IMG/VR virus record: IMGVR_UViG_3300030294_000017
Location: 26,252 to 90,251 of that record
Direction: 5' to 3' (one strand)
Length of the DNA: 64,000 nt
From: a virus
The notes below the pieces were generated by a model, which worked only from the letters and a program-made list of their open reading frames with translations, searched no databases and was not told where the DNA came from. The position numbers and the translations under genes were made by a program. Every line of letters begins with the position of its first letter. The stretch's first letter is position 1. Shown piece by piece: positions 7,038 to 15,418 of this stretch.

Positions 7038-7742
7038 ATGGATAAAATGATTTTAGGTGATTGTATAACCGAAATGAAATTAATTAAAGACCACAGCGTA
7101 AATCTCGTACTTACTGACCCACCTTATGTTATATCTCGGAAAAATAACTTTAAAACCATGGGTAGGTCGGGAATAGATTTTGGAGATTGGGATAAGGATT
7201 TTGATATGTTTTCATACATCGATGAAATACCTAGAATACTATCCAAGAATGGTTCTGTGATTATTTTTAATGATTGGAAAAACATCGGAGAGATTGCGAA
7301 ATATTGCGAAAGTGTCGGATTAGTTATCAAAGACATGTTGAGATGGAAGAAAACTAATCCAATGCCTAGAAACAGAAATCGAAGATATATAACAGATTAT
7401 GAGGTTGCTATTTGGTGTACCAATAAAAAGGCTAAATGGGTTTTCAATAGTCAAAGTGAAAAATATCAAATACCTGAATTCAAAGGTGGACTTACCAAGA
7501 AAAGTGAAAAAGTAGGTCATATGACACAAAAACCCATTTGGCTAATCAAAGATATACTTTCAATTCACTCAGACGAGGGAGATGTAATTCTAGATATGTT
7601 TGCAGGTAGTGGTACAACAGGTGTAGCATGTTTGGAAATGGGAAGACATTTCATAATGATTGAAAAAGATGAATCAATGTTTACACTAATGAAACAGAGG
7701 ATTGAGGAAAAACAGTTAGAAAAATCACTTAAAGTCTACTAA
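7038..7742 (+). CDS. DNA methyltransferase, beta class (N6-adenine or N4-cytosine)
   Basis: Motif IV (TDPPY, about residues 26-30) precedes motif I (FAGSGTTG, about 188-195), the order of beta-class amino-methyltransferases of the N6-A/N4-C type. Between them lies a target-recognition region. The IMIEKDESMF strand just after motif I is the usual SAM-ribose acidic loop. The length (234 aa) fits a single-domain phage enzyme, which probably modifies phage DNA against host restriction. No restriction partner is adjacent. Specificity cannot be read. Confidence 0.85.
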   Translation: MDKMILGDCITEMKLIKDHSVNLVLTDPPYVISRKNNFKTMGRSGIDFGDWDKDFDMFSYIDEIPRILSKNGSVIIFNDWKNIGEIAKYCESVGLVIKDMLRWKKTNPMPRNRNRRYITDYEVAIWCTNKKAKWVFNSQSEKYQIPEFKGGLTKKSEKVGHMTQKPIWLIKDILSIHSDEGDVILDMFAGSGTTGVACLEMGRHFIMIEKDESMFTLMKQRIEEKQLEKSLKVY

Positions 7743-7743
7743 T

Positions 7744-8025
7744 ATGATAACAGTAATCAGGAAAGATTATGAATCCATGAAAAGGAATTACGAAGCCTTT
7801 AAAAGTGCTGAAAAAATATTTAATAAACGTAAATCAAAGTTAAGTGAATCATTTCAACTTATATTACGTGATTGTGCTATCAGTAAAGACTATAAAAAGT
7901 TTAATATGGTATCCAAAGATTATATCGAAATACTTGGAGAATCCTACTCCATTTCCATAAATTCGATAGCAATTTTATATGGCATTGAATCCATGGTAAA
8001 TTTATATATTACCAAAACACATTAA
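7744..8025 (+). CDS. hypothetical protein, 93 aa
   Basis: A helical, Lys-rich protein starting three bases after the methyltransferase stop and so co-transcribed with it. It has no recognised domain. Confidence 0.5.
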   Translation: MITVIRKDYESMKRNYEAFKSAEKIFNKRKSKLSESFQLILRDCAISKDYKKFNMVSKDYIEILGESYSISINSIAILYGIESMVNLYITKTH

Positions 8026-8030
8026 TATAT

Positions 8031-8222
8031 ATGAATGCACATTACAGAAATTACCAAATATTAGTTAATAATAAAACAATGCCTTTCTTTTTATCAGTAG
8101 AGGCGATAAGCACATATCATATTTCTGAAACAAAATCAAATTATATTTCTGAGCAAATAAAGTTAGGCGTAATTAAAGAGGATGATAATGTTGAATTTAT
8201 ATTTAAATACTGTAATTCTTAA
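8031..8222 (+). CDS. hypothetical protein, 63 aa
   Basis: A small protein with mixed alpha/beta character. Its TAA (8220-8222) is followed in the same frame by further protein-like sequence that runs into the next gene. Confidence 0.45.
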   Translation: MNAHYRNYQILVNNKTMPFFLSVEAISTYHISETKSNYISEQIKLGVIKEDDNVEFIFKYCNS

Positions 8223-8300
8223 ATTTTTATAATAGAAATAAGCAAAGACAACATTAATGAGGTTTATCAACCTCTATCAACCATTTTAAGAAATTGGGCT

Positions 8301-8510
8301 GTGGTTGAAAGTAGAATGAGAACGTTTGAAAACAATGCTAATTTATTAACTTTCCAACGTATATTCAAAGGAGATGCTGAAACATTATATATAAATTTCA
8401 GGCAAAGATGTAGTGGTAGATTCTTGGAACTCAAAACATTCTTAACCCAAGAACAGATAGATTTACTTATATTAAACATTTATGTGAATGAGGACATGTA
8501 TTACAAATAA
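8301..8510 (+). CDS. hypothetical protein with unclear start, 69 aa
   Basis: The first usual start codon is a GTG at 8301. The frame is open and protein-like back to the preceding stop at 8222 (IEISKDNINEVYQPLSTILR), with only ATT or ATA as possible earlier starts. The gene may begin at a non-standard codon near 8230 or be fused to the 8031 gene through the stop. No domain is recognised. Confidence 0.45.
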   Translation: MVESRMRTFENNANLLTFQRIFKGDAETLYINFRQRCSGRFLELKTFLTQEQIDLLILNIYVNEDMYYK

Positions 8511-8524
8511 AAAATATCAAAAAT

Positions 8525-8809
8525 ATGTATAAAACATCTTATAGCTCACAGCTGAATAATTGGAAAATAACTCTTAAATTGGATATACATGAACAAAATA
8601 TAGTCAATGATACCATAGAGCTTAAAGTTAGTATAATTGGCTGTGATTTCGAGGATAAATTAGCTATTTTGAACCTTAAAACAAGGGAACTGATATGCGA
8701 AGAAGTATTCTCAATGAAACCTTATATAGATAATAAACCTTTCAAGCAAACACGTAAATTTATAGTACCTATGGAAACTGTTAAACATATTAAATCATAT
8801 TTATACTAA
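8525..8809 (+). CDS. hypothetical protein, 94 aa
   Basis: A beta-rich small protein (WKITLKLDIH, ELKVSIIGCDFEDKLAIL) with a basic C terminus. No family is recognised. Confidence 0.5.
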   Translation: MYKTSYSSQLNNWKITLKLDIHEQNIVNDTIELKVSIIGCDFEDKLAILNLKTRELICEEVFSMKPYIDNKPFKQTRKFIVPMETVKHIKSYLY

Positions 8810-8811
8810 TT

Positions 8812-9183
8812 ATGAATATAACAGAACTAATTGCATTAAAGGTATCCAAGCTATCTGATATCTCGGAAATAGACAAGCTTATTGAAATTGAGGAAAACAG
8901 AGAATACGATGAATATATTGGTAAATTCTATCAAATATCATCAACATCTATCACAAGAGTTGATAAGATTGATTATGTGGATGATTATAATATAAATTTC
9001 ACAGGTTTACATGTGATGGGTGGAGCAGAATATACAGATGAATTTAGAATACATATTTCAGATAGCAATCATTTAAGTAGAAATGGCTCAAATCACGAAA
9101 TCACTAAAGAACAGTTTATAAGTATAATGGAAAAATGGAAATTGGAACACACGAAATATATAATGGCTAAGTTGGACAAATAA
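8812..9183 (+). CDS. hypothetical protein, 123 aa
   Basis: A helical acidic N terminus (SDISEIDKLIEIEENREYDE) is followed by a beta-rich segment. It is two bases downstream of the previous stop and two bases upstream of the next start. No family is recognised. Confidence 0.5.
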   Translation: MNITELIALKVSKLSDISEIDKLIEIEENREYDEYIGKFYQISSTSITRVDKIDYVDDYNINFTGLHVMGGAEYTDEFRIHISDSNHLSRNGSNHEITKEQFISIMEKWKLEHTKYIMAKLDK

Positions 9184-9185
9184 AT

Positions 9186-9458
9186 ATGGCTGAAAAATAT
9201 ATTATCAAATGTACAAACAATTTTTACGTTGTAAAATACATATCATATACAAAAATTTACAAAGGCGTTATTAAATCTTGGAAATATGCCGATGAATTTA
9301 GTCCTGAGCTTGCACATAAATTTAATTTCAAACAGGCTGCGGAAAATATAACCAAACAATTGAACCTTATAAAGCTTGGCGTTTGTACTTATCAGGTTGT
9401 ACCATATCTTAAACCTCGATATTATACAAAGAAACAAATTGATAATCTTTGCTACTGA
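9186..9458 (+). CDS. hypothetical protein, 90 aa
   Basis: The central segment (KGVIKSWKYADEFSPELAHKF) resembles small phage proteins of the type 'xxYI...W....A..F....A', but I cannot name a family. It is in operon with its neighbours. Confidence 0.45.
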   Translation: MAEKYIIKCTNNFYVVKYISYTKIYKGVIKSWKYADEFSPELAHKFNFKQAAENITKQLNLIKLGVCTYQVVPYLKPRYYTKKQIDNLCY

Positions 9459-9476
9459 TATATAAAAATATTTAAA

Positions 9477-9734
9477 ATGTTATATATAAAAGAATCTAAT
9501 ATACATGGATTTGGATGCTTTTCTAATGAATCTCATGATAAAGGTCACTTGATTACATGTAATGTTATTGTTATTCCTAAAGATAGCAATAATCATCAGT
9601 ATACGTTTCCTTGGAATTCAGCACTTAATCAAGTCAGTATAGTATTATCAGAACTTACATATTGTAATGCCTCAAATGACCCAAATCTTGAAATATTATA
9701 TATTGACAAAGATAAGTTAACAACAACATTTTAA
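9477..9734 (+). CDS. SET-domain-like small protein, 85 aa
   Basis: The N terminus (MLYIKESNIHGFGCFSNES) has the 'x-G-x-G-x-F' entry of SET domains, followed by a Lys-Gly turn. The later segment LTYCNASNDPNLEI resembles the NHS-x-PN SAM-binding motif in reduced form. At 85 aa it is far shorter than a normal SET methyltransferase (about 130) and lacks a clear catalytic Tyr at the C terminus. It is the intact paralog of the broken gene at 5935-6295. Methyltransferase activity is an inference. Confidence 0.45.
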   Translation: MLYIKESNIHGFGCFSNESHDKGHLITCNVIVIPKDSNNHQYTFPWNSALNQVSIVLSELTYCNASNDPNLEILYIDKDKLTTTF

Positions 9735-9749
9735 TAAAATGTAGAAACT

Positions 9750-10103
9750 ATGGCAACTCAAAGCAACACATTTGTAAGGAAATTTGGTAAAATGGCTATT
9801 GTTATAACCGTTACCGATTGGAATGACTTCAAGGAATTGGAAAAATATTCTGAGAATGAAGACCCTGATTTTTTAATTTCTTCAATGACCCAAAATAGCA
9901 TATATAGTAATGGTCAACCATCCATGCAACATAACCTGTTCACAGCAGAGGATATAACTGAGCAAACTAAAGGTCAAGGGTTGTCTGCCATACTTACAGG
10001 AGATTTGGTTGGTGGTTCAAAATACGATGGTGGATTTTGGTCGTATAAAAAATGTGGATTAACATACTCAGAAGAAGTTTCCCAACCAAAAATTACCGAA
10101 TAA
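9750..10103 (+). CDS. hypothetical protein, 117 aa
   Basis: The N-terminal part is beta-rich (FGKMAIVITVTDWNDFKEL); the rest contains several Gly/Gln-rich turns. No family is recognised. Confidence 0.5.
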   Translation: MATQSNTFVRKFGKMAIVITVTDWNDFKELEKYSENEDPDFLISSMTQNSIYSNGQPSMQHNLFTAEDITEQTKGQGLSAILTGDLVGGSKYDGGFWSYKKCGLTYSEEVSQPKITE

Positions 10104-10150
10104 TACCCCACCTTTGAAACCTCTTTGTATATTAAATAATTAAAAACAAA

Positions 10151-10501
10151 ATGTATAACGCACCTGAGGACTTGGAAACCAATAGAATATATGAATCGGC
10201 TAAGCTGTCTAATGAATCTCAGAAAGTTGTGGAATTTCTGAGTACAGCTAATATGGATGAAATATTTGAATTCTATATTAGCTGTATGAACATAGACCAT
10301 GTTGATTTTGTAATCAAGGGTCATTATGGGCTTGGTCAAATTTCTACCATTTTAGATCACGTCAAAATTAGTAATGATTATTATTTTGGTGTCAACAACG
10401 ATGGTATGCTTTTTGAATGTATGTTCAAAGTGAAAGGTGAGGAATTTGAACTATATAAAATAACAAACGAGGGTTATAGATCAATAGAGGGTTTATTTTA
10501 A
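10151..10501 (+). CDS. hypothetical protein, 116 aa
   Basis: The first half is acidic and helical; the second half contains VKGEEFELYKITNEGYRSI. No family is recognised. It lies directly upstream of the gene cluster that carries the shared N-terminal peptide. Confidence 0.5.
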   Translation: MYNAPEDLETNRIYESAKLSNESQKVVEFLSTANMDEIFEFYISCMNIDHVDFVIKGHYGLGQISTILDHVKISNDYYFGVNNDGMLFECMFKVKGEEFELYKITNEGYRSIEGLF

Positions 10502-10502
10502 T

Positions 10503-10778
10503 ATGAAAAAGCTTAAGATATTTGAATCGGGTGAATACAATACAATGTTGTTATTCCTAAAATCTGATAATTATAAACAATTAACATCATTAAAGAGAAA
10601 TATTGTTTATAGTTATATTATGATTGAATCAGGTAAAATGACATTAGCCGATGTAGCCAAGAAATTAGATATTTCACTAAATTTGGCACGTGGTTGGGTT
10701 GAACATGGTATTGGATTATACTCTGAAAATAAAATAAATCCTGATATAATGTTCAAACCTCAAAACGCATTTATGTAA
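10503..10778 (+). CDS. HTH-like protein with putative capsid-targeting N terminus, 91 aa
   Basis: It begins MKKLKIFESG, which matches the N termini of the genes at 12120 and 32519 and the K-I-F-E words in the protease-scaffold and capsid proteins; cleavage after Glu8 is predicted by analogy with T4. The body (about residues 25-75) reads as a helix-turn-helix: a helix with VYSYIMIE, then MTLADVAKKLDISLNLARGW. It is a tandem paralog of the next gene. Packaging in the head with DNA binding is an inference. Confidence 0.55.
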   Translation: MKKLKIFESGEYNTMLLFLKSDNYKQLTSLKRNIVYSYIMIESGKMTLADVAKKLDISLNLARGWVEHGIGLYSENKINPDIMFKPQNAFM

Positions 10779-11026
10779 TGGAAAATTCACAATTATTGTC
10801 ATTTTTCGATACCAATGAATTCAGTAAGTTAACCACCTTGGAAAGGAATACAGTTTATTGTTACATAATGACTGAAACCAAGCAAATGACAACAGAACAA
10901 TTAGTTGGTAAATTTAATCAGAGTCCAAAATTAATAGAAAGTTGGACATATTATGGCAAAGGTCTTTACACAGATTATAAAAATAATAAAATAAATATAC
11001 AATATGAAAAAGTCAAAAGTTTTTGA
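10778..11026 (+). CDS. HTH-like protein, tandem paralog, 82 aa
   Basis: It aligns with the preceding protein over most of its length: L-T-x-L-x-R-N-x-VY-x-YIM-x-E, then a methionine-threonine helix, then W-x-x-x-G-x-GLY ending in NKI. It lacks the MKKLKIFES N terminus, so if that peptide is a targeting signal, this copy would stay in the cell. Its start overlaps the preceding stop by one base. Confidence 0.5.
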   Translation: MENSQLLSFFDTNEFSKLTTLERNTVYCYIMTETKQMTTEQLVGKFNQSPKLIESWTYYGKGLYTDYKNNKINIQYEKVKSF

Positions 11027-11360
11027 AAGCAAAATAAATGAATCAGTTATTGGAGATAATTGGCGTATATCAAGTGGTACAAATGCTGCTTTATCAAGTT
11101 TTGGATTCAATTTATCCGATAACATGAGAGAGGCAAAATTTCCTCAGTTGGAAAATACAGGTTCAAAGGATATGGCATCAGCTGTAGAAATAGTAATTAC
11201 AGGTGCTGAGGATAATGGAAAATCTGTTGCCAAAGCACTTAATGATTCAGGTCTTGGATATAACAATTGGAAAGTTAAATCTGATGATGGAAAAAAGATT
11301 GAAATTACAAGTACTGATTCATCTGATAATACTTACTCAATAATACTTACCAAGAGATAA
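11004..11360 (+). CDS. small protein with double capsid-type cleavage motif, 118 aa
   Basis: The N terminus MKKSKVFESKINESV carries two adjacent copies of the motif (KVFES, 5-9, and KINES, 10-14). The remainder (about 55-118) is a beta/alpha sandwich-like sequence with VEIVITGAEDNGKSVAKAL and a C-terminal basic end. It resembles phage internal proteins only in layout; no sequence family is recognised. It overlaps the upstream gene by 23 bases. Confidence 0.5.
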   Translation: MKKSKVFESKINESVIGDNWRISSGTNAALSSFGFNLSDNMREAKFPQLENTGSKDMASAVEIVITGAEDNGKSVAKALNDSGLGYNNWKVKSDDGKKIEITSTDSSDNTYSIILTKR

Positions 11361-11378
11361 CCAATTAATTTTAAAGTT

Positions 11379-11474
11379 ATGCCAACAAAACAAACAGAAA
11401 GTATAGGGTGTCTTTACACCTTGTTAAAAATAGGGTTGTGTATAGTAATAATTGTATATTTAATAATACTTTAA
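11379..11474 (+). CDS. single-helix membrane peptide, 31 aa
   Basis: The frame from ATG at 11379 to TAA at 11472-11474 encodes a short polar start followed by one hydrophobic helix (TLLKIGLCIVIIVYLIIL) running to the C terminus. It sits just upstream of an exported-protein gene. Role unknown; a lysis accessory or envelope peptide is possible. Confidence 0.4.
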   Translation: MPTKQTESIGCLYTLLKIGLCIVIIVYLIIL

Positions 11475-11478
11475 AATT

Positions 11479-11868
11479 ATGAGAACAAAATTTACACTTA
11501 TTTTATCTTTGATGTTATTAACATGTATAACTGTGTTCAGTCAAAATAAAGAGCCTAAAAATGTTTTGACTATATTATATCAAGCAAGTGATTCAGCTAA
11601 GCATCAGACTAACAGAGAATTAAAGGCTAACCGTTATACCAAAATGTTTTATCAGGCTGATTCAGCGTTTAATTTAGTTGTATCTAAAGAAAAACAGATT
11701 GAACATTTTAAAAGTCAACTTAAGGTAGAGGACATTTATATTTATCATTTGGTTTATAATTCATGTAACATGTATCAGGATAGACTGCTATATTTACTTA
11801 TAAATGACATGATTACAACAAGGGAATATTTATTCTTAATTCAAGCAAGTGAGGAACTGTCATTATGA
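11479..11868 (+). CDS. exported helical protein with signal peptide, 129 aa
   Basis: A classical signal peptide is visible (KFTLILSLMLLTCITVFSQ, residues 4-22) with a likely cut after Ser21 or Gln22. The mature part is helical and charged, with a coiled-coil-like stretch (about 75-90) and a long hydrophobic C-terminal helix. A periplasmic role is likely; a spanin-like lysis function is possible but unproven. Its stop overlaps the next ATG. Confidence 0.5.
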   Translation: MRTKFTLILSLMLLTCITVFSQNKEPKNVLTILYQASDSAKHQTNRELKANRYTKMFYQADSAFNLVVSKEKQIEHFKSQLKVEDIYIYHLVYNSCNMYQDRLLYLLINDMITTREYLFLIQASEELSL

Positions 11869-12107
11869 AAAAATCTAACACACTGAATAAACCTGTTAAT
11901 GAAAGTGTAAACATTTTCAAGGATTTCATAGATGGGATAAAATCGGATTTCAAGAATATAGGTACTGAATTTAAATCTGATTTAATAGCTATGTTTGATG
12001 AAACAAAGGAAACAGGTAAGCAAATTCAAAAGGATGCACAGGAAATCATAGATGATGCATGCCTTAAATTGGAGGAACTTAAAAAAGGTTATCAGGATAA
12101 ATTATAA
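11865..12107 (+). CDS. small helical protein with PVNES motif, 80 aa
   Basis: MKKSNTLNKPVNES places VNES at residues 11-14, the same position as INES in the protein at 11004. The rest is one long amphipathic, Lys/Asp-rich helix (FKDFIDGIKSDFKNIGTEF onward), as in head internal or core proteins. I infer it is packaged and trimmed. No family is recognised. Confidence 0.5.
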   Translation: MKKSNTLNKPVNESVNIFKDFIDGIKSDFKNIGTEFKSDLIAMFDETKETGKQIQKDAQEIIDDACLKLEELKKGYQDKL

Positions 12108-12119
12108 ATAATTAAAAAT

Positions 12120-12359
12120 ATGAAAAAGTTAAAAATTTTTGAGGCTAATATACCATCAGGTACAGATAAAAATATCAATATCTTTGAGGATATGACTATG
12201 GAACAGGTTGAATCTGAACTTAAGGGTGAAGAACTTAAAACATTTAACTCATTGGTAAGATTAGGTGATAGCATTGATCTAGCATATAAAACAGTTATTA
12301 CCGACAGAGAAAATGAGGCTAAAAGGAACTCACAAGATAAACTACCATATGAGGGTTAA
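12120..12359 (+). CDS. small protein with MKKLKIFEA N terminus, 79 aa
   Basis: The first nine residues match the genes at 10503 and 32519 (MKKLKIFE followed by A, S or G). The remaining 70 residues are acidic and helical. It is the last gene of the + operon and is followed by a terminator at 12457-12492. It is a putative head-targeted protein by the shared-signal argument only. Confidence 0.5.
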   Translation: MKKLKIFEANIPSGTDKNINIFEDMTMEQVESELKGEELKTFNSLVRLGDSIDLAYKTVITDRENEAKRNSQDKLPYEG

Positions 12360-12456
12360 AATAAATAACGTGCATAATAGTTTAGTTTATAAATATTAAG
12401 AATTGGAAATGTCAGTAAAGTAGTAACCATTGCGATAATGTAAAAACTACAACATG

Positions 12457-12492
12457 AAAGAAGCCACCAAGTTAATCCTTGATGGTTTCTTT
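12457..12492 (+). terminator. hairpin terminator at the end of the early + operon
   Basis: AAAGAAGCCACCAAG (12457-12471) pairs with CTTGATGGTTTCTTT (12478-12492) over 15 positions with one mismatch and one G-U pair. It lies about 100 bases after the last + gene and before the minus-strand adhesin gene. Confidence 0.7.
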
Positions 12493-12518
12493 GTATTAAA
12501 ATGATTCTTTGTTATGCT

Positions 12519-12567
12519 GATACCACAAAAATGGTCAAAGTGCAAGGAAAGTATATCGTCTGTAGCC
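12519..12567 (-). repeat. 50-bp intergenic repeat, copy A
   Basis: Read on the minus strand it gives CTACAGACGA, then 24 bases after CAGACGA the block TTTTTGTGG; the interior holds TACTTTCCTT. The two other full copies (47829-47878, 59027-59075) keep the same spacing. It lies between convergent transcription units. Function unknown. Confidence 0.6.
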
Positions 12568-12605
12568 GTGAATATATTCTTAACTTTTTCATGTGCTTTA
12601 CCGTA

Positions 12606-15347
12606 TTAATAGTCTATTTTATATTTATGAACAGTTATATAATTTGAGAAAAGTTCTGTCTTGTTATCACCTTTATTATTATACAATGTAACCTGTAAGG
12701 AATATTTTCCCGATTTGAAAAATGTATAACAGAAAAATAAATAATTATCAAGCTCAACAATAACTGTTCCATTTTCATCTAGTAATTTCCAATTTGCATT
12801 TGATTTACCAACAAATTGTGACCTCTTCAAGTTGAAAAATATGGTATCCGAAACGTGAATGGCTACATTATCAGTGAATATTTTAGTCATTCCCTTAGCA
12901 AATGGTAACAAATCTTTATCAGGGTTGAAATTTTGACCATATGTTTGGAATGTCTGAGAGATTATATCATTGAATTGTATGTTATCAAAGAACATAAACT
13001 TATGATTTGCATAAGCCATGAAATCATCATCAACAAATTTTATCTTTCTAAAATCCTTTAATGTTTTAGGTGCATAAGTATCAAAAAGTGCTATGTATTC
13101 AGGTGTTTGATTTATAATTTCACTTGTATTAACAAAGGCGGTCAATGAGATGGATTTTGGTGAAACATTAATTATTGAATGTTTGGTTAATACAGCCATT
13201 TCATTATTAAACTTATACAGTTTCATTTGTATGTTAAAAAGTCCACTATTTGGTAAAGTAAGTGTAGTTTCTAGTAAATCATCAAGTTTACCAATCTTGG
13301 AATCAACTAATAAACCTGTTTTAACAGAAACGGCTGACCATTCTATTTGATAATACTTGAATTTATCTACATTATTGAAAAATATTGAATATGTGGCGTT
13401 TTCTGTTTTTAATTGCTCAAATGTAACGTCAACATCCTGAATCTGTACACCAAAGGTTAAATTTTTAACATTTATAACAGCACCTACTTTGCTAATAGGT
13501 GTATCAAATGTAAAACCTGATAAATCGGAAAGTAGAACGTTTATTATGTTATTATCCTCTACCCCATTTATTGAAAAGCGAATATTATCCTGTGAGATGG
13601 ATTCAGAAATTAAGTTCCAATCATCATACCAAAAATTTATGTCATATTTGTTAAAGTAAGTTATCTCACCAATAATGTCTATAATAGATGAAATACCACC
13701 GATTTCACGGTCTTTAATCCAATTCTTAAGACCAAACAATTTTATTATAATTTCCTCGTTTGAAAACATGAAACTATCCACTGTTTCGGGCAAACCATCT
13801 TGTGTATATTCACCATTAGTATGATTTATTGGATAGTACAACCCGAAAAATGAGGTCTTTTTAAGTTGGCTATTATAACGTATAGTTTCGTCAAGTCTTC
13901 CCTGTTCATATAGTTTAATATCTTCTGCTATATATTTTCCCGTCTTTATATCAACCCAATATTCCTTAAGTGTTAAATCGGGGTAATCAAATAGGTTAAG
14001 TATGTTTATAAGACCTTTATAAGCTGAAAAGTAAGGCTTGATATTGTGCATTTCAAGAATAAATTCCTTTTTCTTTTCATTAAGTAATATATGATTAGTA
14101 AGTTCCTCTTTGATGTCACTGTTACGGAATATATATTCCTCATTTGCTGTGATATATTCCCCGAAATCAGCAAGCTTTGCCGTTAACCTTTCATCCTCAC
14201 CAACTACCTCTATATATACTGAGATTTCAGCTATTATCCTCCCAATTAAAGCACTATAGACAAGCAATTTGTCTATAACTGTTTTTTCTGTAGATGATTT
14301 AACGGCAAAATCTACTCTAAATGGCTTACGTATGTTTCCGCTACCTTCAACTGTTGTAATAATATAAACATTGTTTTCATCCCCATTATAAGCTGTTACA
14401 GCACCATTAGTACCTATAAAGTCTGAGCCAATTTGCGTACCATCACTATAATGTTCAACAGCCAAATTTTCTTGCAACCAGACTTGATTTCCATGCTTTA
14501 CACAATGATATACATCACCATCAATAATTACACTTTCTACAAATACACCATCCTCTTTAATCAATCTACAAGACATACCATCATGTTTACCTGTTGGCGT
14601 ACTAAATGAAAAGGAATTACCATTACTAATTACAGCTCCATATGCACCCATATCAGTAAATGATAAGCCACACACTCTACCCATTGCATTTGATGCTGTC
14701 TGTGAACCCGAAACCACCTGAACACCTGATGGATAGAGATTCATCCCTGATGAATTATTCAGGGATGAATTATAACCTGCAGAACCAACATACGTACTAG
14801 GTAATATGTTCCAACCCTCTTTAGATGCTAAAGCTTTTGCCACTTTATTATTACTAAAACTTGTTGTAATACTACCATCATAATTATATCCATTTTCTGC
14901 TAGGAATGTTACCAAAGTTTCCCAATCTGATCTTGATGGAACACGCCATCCTGTAGGTGCAAGCTTTCTAGTGTTTGTTATAGCATACCAATTGTACAAC
15001 CTACCATTTGTTATTTTTTTAATAGATTGTGGTGGTAGAATTTCCACATTAAAAACTTTCTTATCTATAAATTCTACCTTGGGGAATTCATCATGTGGGT
15101 TTCCAACTGTAAAAATTTGATAATCCATGGAATTCATCAAACTAACGGTTAAATCACCGAATGATTTAGGCTGTATAAATTCACCACCTGTTTCCTCAAG
15201 TATGAATAAGGTTTCATTCTCAATCAAATCGGTTGAAACCTCAGGTAGATACATTATACCTTGTAATATATCATATTCCTTATTATAGGAAAGTTCTAAT
15301 TTATTACCATTTTTATTAAATATCGATAAAGCATTTAAATCACCCAT
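12606..15347 (-). CDS. tail/adhesin protein with Fibrobacter-succinogenes major domain, 913 aa
   Basis: The ATG at 15347 (MGDLNALSIF) is chosen over an upstream TTG that lies in a terminator hairpin. Around residues 110-275 the protein carries a Fib_succ_major-type lectin-like domain: GRLYNWYAI, APTGWRVPSRSDWETL, later CGLSF and a closing MSCRLI. This domain is common in Bacteroidetes surface and phage tail proteins. It is directly followed by a segment (VYHCVKHGNQVWLQENLAVE) that normally opens such a domain. The C-terminal 500 residues are beta-rich. Probably a virion adhesin or host-recognition protein. Confidence 0.65.
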   Translation of the reverse strand: MGDLNALSIFNKNGNKLELSYNKEYDILQGIMYLPEVSTDLIENETLFILEETGGEFIQPKSFGDLTVSLMNSMDYQIFTVGNPHDEFPKVEFIDKKVFNVEILPPQSIKKITNGRLYNWYAITNTRKLAPTGWRVPSRSDWETLVTFLAENGYNYDGSITTSFSNNKVAKALASKEGWNILPSTYVGSAGYNSSLNNSSGMNLYPSGVQVVSGSQTASNAMGRVCGLSFTDMGAYGAVISNGNSFSFSTPTGKHDGMSCRLIKEDGVFVESVIIDGDVYHCVKHGNQVWLQENLAVEHYSDGTQIGSDFIGTNGAVTAYNGDENNVYIITTVEGSGNIRKPFRVDFAVKSSTEKTVIDKLLVYSALIGRIIAEISVYIEVVGEDERLTAKLADFGEYITANEEYIFRNSDIKEELTNHILLNEKKKEFILEMHNIKPYFSAYKGLINILNLFDYPDLTLKEYWVDIKTGKYIAEDIKLYEQGRLDETIRYNSQLKKTSFFGLYYPINHTNGEYTQDGLPETVDSFMFSNEEIIIKLFGLKNWIKDREIGGISSIIDIIGEITYFNKYDINFWYDDWNLISESISQDNIRFSINGVEDNNIINVLLSDLSGFTFDTPISKVGAVINVKNLTFGVQIQDVDVTFEQLKTENATYSIFFNNVDKFKYYQIEWSAVSVKTGLLVDSKIGKLDDLLETTLTLPNSGLFNIQMKLYKFNNEMAVLTKHSIINVSPKSISLTAFVNTSEIINQTPEYIALFDTYAPKTLKDFRKIKFVDDDFMAYANHKFMFFDNIQFNDIISQTFQTYGQNFNPDKDLLPFAKGMTKIFTDNVAIHVSDTIFFNLKRSQFVGKSNANWKLLDENGTVIVELDNYLFFCYTFFKSGKYSLQVTLYNNKGDNKTELFSNYITVHKYKIDY

Positions 15348-15375
15348 TTTCAAATTTTTATTATTTACAAAATAC

Positions 15376-15418
15376 AAAAAAACCTGACAATTGTAAATAA
15401 TACTGTCAGGCTTTGTTT
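15376..15418 (-). terminator. hairpin between minus-strand genes
   Basis: CCTGACA (from 15383) pairs with TGTCAGG (to 15410), flanked by A-rich and T-rich arms. It lies between the kinase-like gene and the adhesin gene on the minus strand and should end transcripts coming from upstream. Confidence 0.65.

Noticed and set aside
10681-10700. TTGGCACG word as a further sigma-54 site
   Set aside because: It lies inside a coding sequence and has no TTGC at the needed spacing.
12606-15377. Diversity-generating retroelement target (lectin-like domain)
   Set aside because: No reverse transcriptase, template repeat or adenine-biased variable repeat was seen in the window.
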